Of a stretch of DNA of 23,471 bases, positions 14,670 through 22,876 are shown piece after piece. The notes under the pieces are model-generated. The model searched no databases, was not told the origin of the DNA, and was given only the letters and a program-made list of their open reading frames with translations. The position numbers and the translations under genes were made by a program. The DNA comes from a virus, in IMG/VR virus record IMGVR_UViG_3300020469_000271, positions 1-23,471 of that record, one strand, 5' to 3'. Numbering within the stretch: position 1 is the stretch's first letter; each line of letters begins with the position of its first letter.

Positions 14670-15317
14670 TCATAAACTCTTCAAAAACTGTTCAAACGCG
14701 GAGACTTTGCGTTCTTGTAAGTTAATGAGGGTTGCTTGATCTATTTCTTGCTTGATTTGAGCAACTGCAGACTCTTTAAGTATGCCATTATCCCAAATCC
14801 ACTCCTTTCCTTCCATGATACCATCCACAAATGCGTCAGGTGCTGAAGGATCTGCTACTATATCAGCAGCAGTAGCGAGCATAAAGTCATCCATAACAAC
14901 ATTACAGTTCTCTTCCTTACGGATTGAACCCATGCCACGGGATGATACTCCTAATTTTACGCCCTCGTCTAGCAATGACTTGGCGATTTTACCTGATGGT
15001 GTATCAAGTAATTTTGCTCTACCAATAAAGTTATTACCCTCTTCTTTCAAAGAAAGTATTTTGTGTGACACACGATCCAAGTTAATGGATGGTCCGTCAG
15101 GATGACCTAGTTCTCCAAGGGCACGCCCTTTTTGAATGTAGTTCTCGCTATATTTAGTGACTTCATTTTGTAAAGTCTTAAATGGATACATTCTGTTGTT
15201 ACGGTTTTTTAGTTCCGCTTGCAAGAATACCCCTTCAATGAAGTAACTCTTCTTGCCATCTTTCTCTTCAGCGAGAAAGTCAACAGTTGTAATTTCTTCA
15301 GCGATCAGTCTCATCAT
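14670..15317 (-). CDS. 21: gp21, prohead maturation protease
   Basis: A 215-aa protease (T4 gp21: 212 aa) of the herpesvirus assemblin-like type. The proposed catalytic histidine is H72 in GELGHPDG and the nucleophile is S125 or S126 in LGVSSRGMGS. The N-terminal NRNNRMYPFKTL and the later ADIVADPSAPDAFV are characteristic. It digests the scaffold and trims gp23 during head maturation. The ATG (GAGG seven bases before it) lies 20 nt inside the end of the gp67-like gene, so the two are coupled. Confidence 0.93.
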   Translation of the reverse strand: MMRLIAEEITTVDFLAEEKDGKKSYFIEGVFLQAELKNRNNRMYPFKTLQNEVTKYSENYIQKGRALGELGHPDGPSINLDRVSHKILSLKEEGNNFIGRAKLLDTPSGKIAKSLLDEGVKLGVSSRGMGSIRKEENCNVVMDDFMLATAADIVADPSAPDAFVDGIMEGKEWIWDNGILKESAVAQIKQEIDQATLINLQERKVSAFEQFLKSL

Positions 15318-15648
15318 TCGGTACCTCTATTGGTTCTTGTTCGGCAGAAGGTGGATCAATAGATGAAGGTGCTGTGTCAACAGGTTCATCTTCTGGAGTT
15401 TCTACATTACCTTGAGTTGGTTCTGCAGGTTCTTCAGTACCGTCAGGTAGTTTATCTGCAATTTCATCTGCAGCATCCTGTGCGGTATCATCCAATTCAA
15501 ATCCCATAGTTTTAGCAAACTCAACTTTCCTTGCTTGGATCGCATCGTATGCTTTTGCTGCTAAAGCATCTTGAACTGAATCAACTGCTTTTGCTTTATC
15601 GTCGCCAAAGATCTGATCAACGATTTGTTTTGCTTGGTCACTTGCCAT
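15298..15648 (-). CDS. 67: gp67-like prohead core protein
   Basis: A 116-aa protein. The helical N-terminal half includes ALAAKAYDAIQARKVEFAKTMGF (29-51), which resembles the T4 gp67 stretch AMAARTIDLI followed by EEKIA-AR. The C-terminal half is an acidic Glu/Asp/Pro tail, also as in gp67 (80 aa, acidic). gp67 is a minor component of the prohead core and is cleaved by gp21. The position between portal and protease is the T4 position of gp67/gp68. The name rests on this short motif, composition and synteny. Confidence 0.72.
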   Translation of the reverse strand: MASDQAKQIVDQIFGDDKAKAVDSVQDALAAKAYDAIQARKVEFAKTMGFELDDTAQDAADEIADKLPDGTEEPAEPTQGNVETPEDEPVDTAPSSIDPPSAEQEPIEVPNDETDR

Positions 15649-15667
15649 AATAACTCCTACTGTATAC

Positions 15668-15674
15668 TATTTAG
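15668..15674 (-). promoter_or_regulatory. Late promoter box (CTAAATA) for the gp67-like gene
   Basis: GCTAAATA on the minus strand, 19 nt before the ATG and beside the portal stop. The Shine-Dalgarno sequence TAGGAG lies between it and the start codon. Confidence 0.55.
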
Positions 15675-15677
15675 CAT

Positions 15678-17285
15678 TTAGATCTCCCCTCTGCGTGCGT
15701 CGCTAGGGTCAACCTGCGGAGCATCACCATTTGGTGCTGCTTCTACCCCTTCTGGAGGGGCCGCGTTAGGATCCATAGATGGATCCATTTCTGCTGATGG
15801 ATCAGGTATAACACCAGATTCAAGTTCAGATTCAATTTGTTTGTCAATGTCGGCAATCTCGTGTGCAGTTTGTTTGAGGACCTGAGTTCTGATATACTCC
15901 ACTGAGAAGTATTTACCAACATAAGGGTCCATTACATTAACTTGATTCATCCTTTCGTTACGGATCTCAATCTCCTTGAGTTCTGTAAAGTAGTTGTCAG
16001 CAATGTAATCATATTGGATATGTTCTTTCATATCCTCCCACTCTTCAAGTGATATAACACCTTTTAGAATGAGTTGTGTCTTTAAAAGATCATGGAATAG
16101 TTCACTAAATCTCTTGCGGAGACGTGAAATAAACTTCTGAAACTTAACTTCATCTCTAGTTATTTCCGCAGCACGACCTATGTTAAAGGTAGTTTCTGTT
16201 TCTAACCTTGAGGATGGAACGTTGAGTGCCTTGTAAAGTTTCTTCTGGAAGTATTTGACGTCCTCAAGTTCTCCAAGATTTTGTCCACCTGGGAGCGTAG
16301 TGATTTCAGTGCCTCGTCCCCCTTCTCGTCTGGGTAACCAGAAGTCTTCGAGCATTGACATGAACTTCTTGTCATCTTTAATTTCTCCTGTGTTTGCATC
16401 ATACACTAACTTGTTACGGTATCTACCCATAACTTCACGAAGGTATTGCTCCGCTTTGTTCTTAGGTAAGTTACCAACATCAATGTAAAATATTCTACGT
16501 TCTGGAGCTCTTGATAATCTATAGATTACCAAAGAGTCTTCAATCATACGCAGTTGGTTAACTGCCTTGATTGCTTTGTGTAGGTGCGATAGCACCATGT
16601 TTTTATTGAGATCCTGTATACCAGAATGACAATATGAAATAGAATCAGGTGCAATTTTAATACCCTGATTACTAGCATTCTTCAATCCTTTTGCATTGTA
16701 TAGGTAATACGATGCAGAAGATGTCATTAATTGTTGGTTAAGATCTACTTTGCCTTGAAGTTGTTGAGGTTTTTTTGCCTCATACTCCGTAACCTTTCTG
16801 ATCTTACGAGGGTCAATATATCTTATTTCGTTTAAACCTGCCTTGGGGTTAGCGGGATCGATTACTTTATGATAATAAAGTCTACCATCAACATACCAAC
16901 GACGGAAGATTTCATACGATCTATTGTCAAAGTCGAGAAGACGGAGTATTTCATCAAACTCCTCTCGCATTAACTTTTTAATTTTATCTGATACTCTGAG
17001 ATTTGATAACTCTAGTTCGACTGGTACGTCGTCAAAGTTACCACATATCGTTTCATTAACGACATCATCTACAGCACTATCACATTCTGGTTGGAGAACC
17101 ATCTCTCTATAACGAGTGATAAGTTCATATTCATTACGAATAGTCCCATCCATATCAATTGAGTACCCATAGTACCCGCCCCCAACGATAGGTTGAGAGC
17201 CATCCATACTATCCTTTTGAACAAAAGAAGGTCCCTTAGGAACCTTCTTTGCTCTCTGGAGTGAAAATCCGAAGAGTTGAGACAT
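15678..17285 (-). CDS. 20: gp20, portal vertex protein
   Basis: A 535-aa portal protein (T4 gp20: 524 aa). It begins MSQLFGFSLQRAKK and carries the hallmarks of the family: YREMVLQPECDSAVDDVVNE, FDDVPVELELSNL, VDGRLYYHKVID, then DSISYCHSGI, LRMIEDSLVIYRLSRAPERR and YRNKLVYDANTGEIKDDKK. FWLPRREGGRGTEITTLPGG and AEITRDEVKFQKFI follow. The C-terminal 50 residues are an acidic Pro/Asp/Glu tail. It forms the dodecameric ring for DNA entry and nucleates head assembly. It follows gp19 with its own late box. Confidence 0.96.
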   Translation of the reverse strand: MSQLFGFSLQRAKKVPKGPSFVQKDSMDGSQPIVGGGYYGYSIDMDGTIRNEYELITRYREMVLQPECDSAVDDVVNETICGNFDDVPVELELSNLRVSDKIKKLMREEFDEILRLLDFDNRSYEIFRRWYVDGRLYYHKVIDPANPKAGLNEIRYIDPRKIRKVTEYEAKKPQQLQGKVDLNQQLMTSSASYYLYNAKGLKNASNQGIKIAPDSISYCHSGIQDLNKNMVLSHLHKAIKAVNQLRMIEDSLVIYRLSRAPERRIFYIDVGNLPKNKAEQYLREVMGRYRNKLVYDANTGEIKDDKKFMSMLEDFWLPRREGGRGTEITTLPGGQNLGELEDVKYFQKKLYKALNVPSSRLETETTFNIGRAAEITRDEVKFQKFISRLRKRFSELFHDLLKTQLILKGVISLEEWEDMKEHIQYDYIADNYFTELKEIEIRNERMNQVNVMDPYVGKYFSVEYIRTQVLKQTAHEIADIDKQIESELESGVIPDPSAEMDPSMDPNAAPPEGVEAAPNGDAPQVDPSDARRGEI

Positions 17286-17316
17286 TTAATTTACTAGTCT
17301 GTTATTAGTCCTACCT

Positions 17317-17323
17317 TATTTAG
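17317..17323 (-). promoter_or_regulatory. Late promoter box (CTAAATA) for gp20
   Basis: CCTAAATA on the minus strand in the 53-bp gp19-gp20 gap, 31 nt before the portal ATG. Confidence 0.6.
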
Positions 17324-17338
17324 GCACTTTGTGGAAAC

Positions 17339-17947
17339 TTATTTTCCAGGTCCTCTGAGAGCAACTTCCCAGTATTGTACTTGCATCTCTACAGTGAACT
17401 CTTCGATTGCATCATTGCTTCCGAAGTCTAGGTCAATAGCGGAGATATTTGTTGGGAATACATCAACAAATCTGTATGCTCTTAGTGGTGCATGTGGTGT
17501 ACCTGACGCACTCTGACTTGTTGAACTTGTTGACTGAGTTGTAGGTGACGATGCATTTCTATCTAACTGAGTTACGAACATGTCAGCAAAGTAGTTATTA
17601 ATATTTGTACCTGCTGAAGTAACGTTCTGACTGTATGCTTGGATAGATTCAGTCCACTTCTCAAACCCATCTCTTAGTTTGAAGTTCTTGTCGTTCATTA
17701 TAGTGATTGTCCAAGGTTCAAAGGTGCGGTCTCCTGCAATCTTTAAAACTCTTCCTCTATAAGGAACTTCAACTGTACCTAACTGTGTTGCAGGAAGGTT
17801 CGCTGCTTTCACTGTAAACTTACCCAGTTCTGTTAGAGTAGTTCCGTTGGCAACAGTCGCTTCTGGGAAGTTCAAAGTACACTCAAACAGATTAGGTCTT
17901 GCGAAATCTGTAGCGACCTTTGATTTAAATTCTGAAATACTTGACAT
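17339..17947 (-). CDS. 19: gp19, tail tube protein
   Basis: A 202-aa protein of the T4 gp19 family (T4: 163 aa; marine relatives are longer). Key stretches are FTVKAANLPATQLGTVEVPYRGR (44-66) and FEPWTITIMNDKNFKLRDGFEKW (76-98). DVFPTNISAIDLDFGS and IEEFTVEMQVQYWEV follow near the C-terminus. A Ser/Thr-rich insert (about 131-149) distinguishes it from T4. It stacks as hexameric rings to form the inner tube within the gp18 sheath. Its late promoter box lies in the loop of a hairpin after gp18. Confidence 0.93.
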   Translation of the reverse strand: MSSISEFKSKVATDFARPNLFECTLNFPEATVANGTTLTELGKFTVKAANLPATQLGTVEVPYRGRVLKIAGDRTFEPWTITIMNDKNFKLRDGFEKWTESIQAYSQNVTSAGTNINNYFADMFVTQLDRNASSPTTQSTSSTSQSASGTPHAPLRAYRFVDVFPTNISAIDLDFGSNDAIEEFTVEMQVQYWEVALRGPGK

Positions 17948-17961
17948 GTTAAAATCTCAAT

Positions 17962-18002
17962 AAAATACGCCTTGTCCTATTATTTAGAACAAAGCGTATT
18001 TT
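17962..18002 (-). terminator. Gp18 terminator hairpin with late promoter in its loop
   Basis: On the minus strand AAAATACGC, T, TTGT pairs with ACAA, G, GCGTATTTT: 14 bp with one U-G pair. The pair would be a C-A mismatch on the plus strand, which supports RNA from the minus strand. The 13-base loop holds CTAAATA (17981-17987). The U-run after the stem is short, so termination may be partial. Confidence 0.7.
17981..17987 (-). promoter_or_regulatory. Late promoter box (CTAAATA) for gp19
   Basis: TCTAAATA on the minus strand, 33 nt before the gp19 ATG, entirely within the loop of the hairpin at 17962-18002. Confidence 0.6.
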
Positions 18003-18021
18003 CAGAGCTTATTTTCTCTTA

Positions 18022-20265
18022 TTAGTTAGCAACTTCCGTGAACGCGACACCTGTACGAGTAGCGACGAAGGTTAGAGTAATGTAGTTAATAGTCCTTGTT
18101 GGTTTAACATAGATCTCTGCATTGAACTCTCCTCTGTCTACTGACTCAGGTGGGTTATTGCTTTCATCACACTTGACTAAGAAGTCTGTAACTCCTCTAC
18201 GTCCTTGTACATCACGGAGATATGGTTCGACAATGTTAAGGAAGAATCCTCTTTGTGTCTCATCATTCTGCTCGAATAGTTGTGACTTAGCAGCACCAGA
18301 GATTACTCTCTCGATTGTTAGGAATAGACGTCTTACATTGATTCTATCAAATGCAGATGCAAATCCTTGAGCTGTCTTATCACCGAATAGTACGATACCT
18401 TGACCTGGGAATGAAACAACTGGGTTGATTCTAGCAGAGTATAGTCTATCACGCTGTGTCTTGTTAGGTGTGTATGCTAGTTTGATAGCGTTTCTAACAA
18501 TTCCTCTTTGGAATCCTGCAGGTGAGAACCATGGTTCTGCAACTTCAGTTGTTTGTAAACATAGACCTGCTATGTCACCGTTACATGGAACGTATCTGTA
18601 TACATCATTGTACTTGTCATAGATGTATTTGTATCCAGAATCAAATACGATGTAAGAACTTGAAGGTAACTGATCAAAGAATGAGATTAGATTATCTGTC
18701 TGTGTTGCTGCACTTGATACACCGATTAAGTTTCCTCTTCTTGGTGATACAAATAACATACAGTCTCTTCTCTCATCTACGATTGCTGCTAGTGCAGTAA
18801 TCTTGGCAAGTGCTGCTGCATCGTCTGCACCAGATGGACCAGTTAGAATAAAGTCGATTGTCTGTGACTCAGGATCTTCTAGTAAACTGTAACCTGTAGT
18901 TACGTCACCTTGTGAAACTGTGTAACTACCACCAGAGTTTGCATAATCAACACCGTTGATTAGTCTGTAGTAGTATGTTGAGTTTCCTTTAGAACCTATA
19001 GTTGTGTCACCTGCAGGATAATTTGTTGAACCTGCTGAACTTAACAGTAGATCGAATGATGTAGTTCCTACTAATCCGAATGTACCAGTACCACTGTCTA
19101 CATCAAATAGACCTGTTTCGTGCTCACCCCAGTAAACGTATTCAGATTTCTGCTGAATAACTTCAACGTAGAAGTTTGTTTCTCCTACAGATGATTTAGC
19201 ATCGGATGCTTTTGATACTCCGACATATCTCTCAAGTAATGTTCCTGCATTACCTGTGATCTTACCGTCTACATCAATAACCAAGATGTGCATCTCATCT
19301 CTGAATCCACCATTGGCAGATGCATAAGATGAAGTTCCTGGTCTAGGAGCAACGTTTACCCACTTCTGTGTAGGTAGATACTCTCTTTCATCATACTCAA
19401 CTCTTACTGAACTGATTGCAACAGCAGTAGAGTTTGTATCTGTTATGCTATCTGCTGCAGCAAAGTCGATACTTCCTTTATCTTTAACAATATATACTCT
19501 TCTTTCGATACCACCAGTTCCGATTACAGCAGTGTTAGAACCTTGAGTAACAGTCTGACCATCAGCAATGATACCAGTAATACCACCAGAAGGCATTCCA
19601 ATTTCAATCTTTCCTGCTGCTGAGTCGTATGCTAATACGTTAACTGTTTGTGCAGAACCAGAAATACTGATTGTAGTTGTTGTTCCAGGAACGAATGATC
19701 CTACAACAGATCCAACTGTTAATAATACACTATACTTAAAGACCTTACCCGCAGCACCAGATGTAGCACTTAGTGCTTCAGTTGCAACGAACTCATGATC
19801 GTTACCAGATCCAGGAGCAGGGACAACAGCAATCTGATCAGCACCTGCGTCTGTGACGAAGATTCCGATTGAGTTTCCTTTAGCACCAGGGGTTCTTGCT
19901 GCCCACTTCCATGAGTTAGAACCGTTTAGGTATGTTGTTTCGTAGTCTTGTAAGTTTTTAATCTTAACTGCAGTACCTGTATTAACTGCATTCTTTAAGT
20001 TTGTGCTATCTACACGAACTGTTTTTAGTACTCCACCGTATGATAGGAACTGCGCTGCAGTATACCAATATTCATAGTTGTACTCGTTTGGTTCACCGAA
20101 AGTTGCTACAAGTTCTCTTTCTGAACCAATGTCCTTTATTTCCTCGACAGGACCTAGTTCAAAAGGTGCTGCAATTACCCCCGTGTTAGCGGTGGATAAA
20201 GTGGTAATAGTGGTCAGATCTCTTTCCTGTATAACAACTCCAGGACTGGATTGATTAGCTGCCAT
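18022..20265 (-). CDS. 18: gp18, contractile tail sheath protein
   Basis: A 747-aa sheath protein (T4 gp18: 659 aa). The start MAANQSSPGVVIQERDLTTI and the following GVIAAPFELGPVEEI, LVATFGEP and YWYTAAQFLSYGG are typical of sheath N-termini. The C-terminal domain contains PCNGDIAGLC, EPWFSPAGFQRG, LAYTPNKTQRDRLYSARINPVVSFPGQGIVLFG, FDRINVRRLFLTIERVI and AEIYVKPTRTINYITLTF, all conserved in contractile sheaths. The middle (about 140-470) is rich in Gly/Ser/Thr and variable, as expected for surface domains. RBS AAGGAG precedes the start. Confidence 0.97.
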   Translation of the reverse strand: MAANQSSPGVVIQERDLTTITTLSTANTGVIAAPFELGPVEEIKDIGSERELVATFGEPNEYNYEYWYTAAQFLSYGGVLKTVRVDSTNLKNAVNTGTAVKIKNLQDYETTYLNGSNSWKWAARTPGAKGNSIGIFVTDAGADQIAVVPAPGSGNDHEFVATEALSATSGAAGKVFKYSVLLTVGSVVGSFVPGTTTTISISGSAQTVNVLAYDSAAGKIEIGMPSGGITGIIADGQTVTQGSNTAVIGTGGIERRVYIVKDKGSIDFAAADSITDTNSTAVAISSVRVEYDEREYLPTQKWVNVAPRPGTSSYASANGGFRDEMHILVIDVDGKITGNAGTLLERYVGVSKASDAKSSVGETNFYVEVIQQKSEYVYWGEHETGLFDVDSGTGTFGLVGTTSFDLLLSSAGSTNYPAGDTTIGSKGNSTYYYRLINGVDYANSGGSYTVSQGDVTTGYSLLEDPESQTIDFILTGPSGADDAAALAKITALAAIVDERRDCMLFVSPRRGNLIGVSSAATQTDNLISFFDQLPSSSYIVFDSGYKYIYDKYNDVYRYVPCNGDIAGLCLQTTEVAEPWFSPAGFQRGIVRNAIKLAYTPNKTQRDRLYSARINPVVSFPGQGIVLFGDKTAQGFASAFDRINVRRLFLTIERVISGAAKSQLFEQNDETQRGFFLNIVEPYLRDVQGRRGVTDFLVKCDESNNPPESVDRGEFNAEIYVKPTRTINYITLTFVATRTGVAFTEVAN

Positions 20266-20312
20266 GTTAAATTTCTCCTTGGTAGGTCCGTAAATTCTGG
20301 TTGTCTATAAGA

Positions 20313-20320
20313 TATTTATA
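20313..20320 (-). promoter_or_regulatory. Late promoter (TATAAATA) for gp18
   Basis: Exact T4 late consensus on the minus strand in the 66-bp gp17-gp18 gap, 47 nt before the gp18 ATG. Confidence 0.75.
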
Positions 20321-20331
20321 AAAATGAAACT

Positions 20332-21984
20332 CTATCTATAGTCCCACATGTAAGATTTATCTCCATACTCCGCGACTTTCCAGACATCGCCCTGTGCGTC
20401 TTTGAATTGCTCTTCTCCCATACCATCATCTACGAACCCAAAAGGTGCCATATCCTGTTCTATTGACTCTCTTTGATCATCAAAAATCCGCGCACGAACA
20501 TCGTTGTCATGCATCTCTTTAAAGAATGGTTGCATTGCCATCCATCCAAATATAACTAAACACATTGCTAGGTCATCATTACATCCATCTTCCGCTTGGA
20601 ATGTAGAACCTTTTGCTATAAATGTAGTTAGTTCTGCTATCATATCATAGTCTGGTATTATAAGTTTATCTTCTTCTATCAATGCCTTTAAGTTAGAACA
20701 CCCAACTTGCTTAGTGGCAGTTGACATCTTAAGACCTAGTTGTGTCTTCTTACCAGAAAATCCTTGTCCAAGTTGTTGCCCTGCTCTACCACGCATAGAT
20801 GCCATAAGTAAGTTTTCATACTCTAGATCATACTGTATAATATCTGCTACCTGCCCACCAATATCATTTACTTCACATAAGATATATGCTTGATTAAAAT
20901 TCTTTGCTACATCTACAATTAAGTTAGGTAGGACAATAGGTTTGATCTCATTGTTCTTATATCTTGCTACTACTTCATATGGTACAGTGCTTGTGTCTAT
21001 CACAACGAATGCGGAATAGTCATGACCTACACCACGAGATACGTCTACAGTAACGACATACTCATGATCTTCCTCTCTGTTCTTATATAATGCTAGTCCT
21101 CTATTAGTCTTAATAGGATCATGGTATGCCATAGTCCTTAACTTACTTGGAGTTATTAGTGTATCAACAGAGCCCAGGAACTCACATTCAAACTCAACTT
21201 TAAACTGTGCCTCTGATGTGTTCTTAATAGTTTGTTCTTTCCAAACCTCGTCTCTACCAGGGACTTGTGACCAATGAACCTCAGTTGGGACATACTCATT
21301 TTGTTTACGCTCTGCATCATGCCAGAGTTTGTAAAACATGTTCATCCCATGAGGGGTTGATATAATAATAACTTTAGTATTCTTACCAGATGAAATTGTT
21401 GGATAAACAGAACTGAAAAACTGATCAGCGATATGATTCGGAACGAAAGCGAATTCGTCCAGAAATATAACGTTAAAGGACATACCGCGAACAGCACTAG
21501 CAGAAGTAGAAGCAGCGAGGATTTTACTCCCGTTTTCCAGTTCGAGTGACCCTTTGTTCCATCCGAGAATACCCTGTTGCAACCATTTAGGGAGATTCTC
21601 ATAAGATAGTTGGAGGCGGCCCAACATTTCTCTTGCAGTTGCTGCTTTGTTTGCGAGGATTGCGACATTTACATTGTCATTGAATAGTACATACCATAGT
21701 AGATATGCTGTAACGATAGTAGATTTACCTGACTGACGAGGTAACTTTGCTATGTTGAATCTTTCTGCATGAAAACTTTCTACCATACTCTCTTGAAAGT
21801 CATACATTTTAAATGGTATGATACCTTCATCAAGAGATACGATCTTGATATACTTTCGGATAAAGTAAACAGGATTTTCTGCACACTTCAAGAACTCAGC
21901 AATCTGTTTCTTAGTAAACTTTTGAGAAACATTTGCCTTTTTTAAATTGGGGTTACCAAGATATAGTTCTTGTTTTACTGCCAT
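20332..21984 (-). CDS. 17: gp17, large terminase (packaging ATPase/nuclease)
   Basis: A 550-aa protein (T4 gp17: 610 aa). The ATPase domain has Walker A LPRQSGKST (81-89), Walker B VIFLDEF (172-178) and coupling motif IISTPHG (207-213). The RNase H-like nuclease domain has acidic residues D314 (VDVSRG), E371 (CEVNDIGG) and D470/D471 (CNDDLAM). It cuts concatemeric DNA and drives it into the prohead through gp20. Its start codon shares the A of the previous stop (TAATG), giving tight coupling. Confidence 0.97.
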   Translation of the reverse strand: MAVKQELYLGNPNLKKANVSQKFTKKQIAEFLKCAENPVYFIRKYIKIVSLDEGIIPFKMYDFQESMVESFHAERFNIAKLPRQSGKSTIVTAYLLWYVLFNDNVNVAILANKAATAREMLGRLQLSYENLPKWLQQGILGWNKGSLELENGSKILAASTSASAVRGMSFNVIFLDEFAFVPNHIADQFFSSVYPTISSGKNTKVIIISTPHGMNMFYKLWHDAERKQNEYVPTEVHWSQVPGRDEVWKEQTIKNTSEAQFKVEFECEFLGSVDTLITPSKLRTMAYHDPIKTNRGLALYKNREEDHEYVVTVDVSRGVGHDYSAFVVIDTSTVPYEVVARYKNNEIKPIVLPNLIVDVAKNFNQAYILCEVNDIGGQVADIIQYDLEYENLLMASMRGRAGQQLGQGFSGKKTQLGLKMSTATKQVGCSNLKALIEEDKLIIPDYDMIAELTTFIAKGSTFQAEDGCNDDLAMCLVIFGWMAMQPFFKEMHDNDVRARIFDDQRESIEQDMAPFGFVDDGMGEEQFKDAQGDVWKVAEYGDKSYMWDYR

Positions 21985-22196
21985 TACTGTCCTTTAATTA
22001 AGAAATGTTTTTTGATGACAGTTACTTGATCTTCGTACTTAGCAATCATGTTGAGTTCGGTTTCGATTGCTTCCATGATATCTGAGTGCTCACCTATTCC
22101 AACAGGGTTGTTTAAGTAAACTTCTACATTCATTTTGTGTTTCTGTATATCTCCTTGAGCATGAGCAAGAAGAGCAGCGACCATTTTTTCTCTCAT
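21984..22196 (-). CDS. Small conserved protein next to terminase, 70 aa
   Basis: A 70-aa helical protein (MREKMVAALLAHAQGDIQKH, then VEVYLNNPVGIGEHSDIMEAIETELNMIAKYEDQV). I recall near-identical small proteins in many marine T4-like phages, with no assigned role. It sits where T4 has gp16, the small terminase, but is far shorter than gp16 (164 aa), so that identity is not supported. It is coupled at both ends: its ATG overlaps the reductase stop and its TAA overlaps the gp17 ATG. A CTAAATA box lies 33 nt upstream. Confidence 0.8.
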   Translation of the reverse strand: MREKMVAALLAHAQGDIQKHKMNVEVYLNNPVGIGEHSDIMEAIETELNMIAKYEDQVTVIKKHFLIKGQ

Positions 22197-22876
22197 AGTT
22201 TGGGTTTGTCAAATAGTACATTCTGTATATATTTAGTTGCCCACGAATTATCAAACCATTGGGATAATACTGCTTCAGTTTTCTTATTTTTCATCTGTGA
22301 TGTGCAGTACCATAACTGATCATCATACCTTCTCATAGTCTTTTGCCACCTAGTTTCTTTCTCTGCTGTCCTTACTATGTGACAGAATACTTCTAGGTAA
22401 TCACTGCATAGTAATAGAAACTTATCATATTCATCTGTATCCAATCTTTGAAACCTACACCATGGTGAAAATATCTCACCCCACTCTGGCAAGTTTCTAG
22501 TTTTCTTAAAATTATATTTTATATTACCAAGATTATAGTTCACCTCATATACTGGTGATACATCAACTATAGCAGCAGTTACATTACCACCTGCCTGTAC
22601 TATATCACATCCAAAGATAGGTATAGGATAGTATGGATCTGGGAATAAAACACAATGAAGTATTTCTATCTTACCAGTAGTTGCCCTTTCTACATGTAAC
22701 TTTCTTAAACCAGGGCACTGCCACATGTGATTATAGATGGATACATTACCTGCATGTACCTCATCATAATCTGAAACAAGTTCTTCTATTTTAGATAGTC
22801 TAGTAATCTTTGATCTGATTAGAGATTCTAAATCAGAGCAGAGTCCCGAAACTACGTCTAATTTCACGGAGTGCAT
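22193..22876 (-). CDS. Ferredoxin-dependent bilin reductase (PcyA/PcyX type)
   Basis: A 227-aa enzyme that reduces biliverdin to a phycobilin using ferredoxin. LRKLHVERATTGKIEILHCV (59-76), PIFGCDIVQAGGNVTAAIVDVSP (86-108), PEWGEIFSPWCRF (130-142) and QLWYCTSQMKNKKTEAVL (187-204) match the PcyA family closely. E63, H74 and D91 line up with the PcyA catalytic Glu76, His88 and Asp105 (H-to-D spacing 17 in both). At the PcyA Asp220 position this protein has K199. Overall it fits PcyA (phycocyanobilin) or the phage enzyme PcyX (phycoerythrobilin), and sequence alone does not choose. The ATG overlaps the thermonuclease by 44 nt, so the exact start is uncertain. No heme oxygenase gene is in the window. 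Confidence 0.9.
   Translation of the reverse strand: MHSVKLDVVSGLCSDLESLIRSKITRLSKIEELVSDYDEVHAGNVSIYNHMWQCPGLRKLHVERATTGKIEILHCVLFPDPYYPIPIFGCDIVQAGGNVTAAIVDVSPVYEVNYNLGNIKYNFKKTRNLPEWGEIFSPWCRFQRLDTDEYDKFLLLCSDYLEVFCHIVRTAEKETRWQKTMRRYDDQLWYCTSQMKNKKTEAVLSQWFDNSWATKYIQNVLFDKPKL
22230..22236 (-). promoter_or_regulatory. Possible late promoter box (CTAAATA) before the terminase pair
   Basis: ACTAAATA on the minus strand inside the 3' end of the bilin reductase gene, 33 nt before the 70-aa gene. Same motif and spacing as the other late boxes, but within coding sequence. Confidence 0.4.

Noticed and set aside
15151-15157. CTAAATA on the minus strand inside gp21
   Set aside because: It lies mid-gene, with no gene start within 100 nt downstream; taken as background and a reminder that the 7-mer alone is not proof of a promoter.
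21984-22196. gp16 small terminase assignment for the 70-aa gene
   Set aside because: Position is right but length is less than half that of gp16 and no shared motif is visible.
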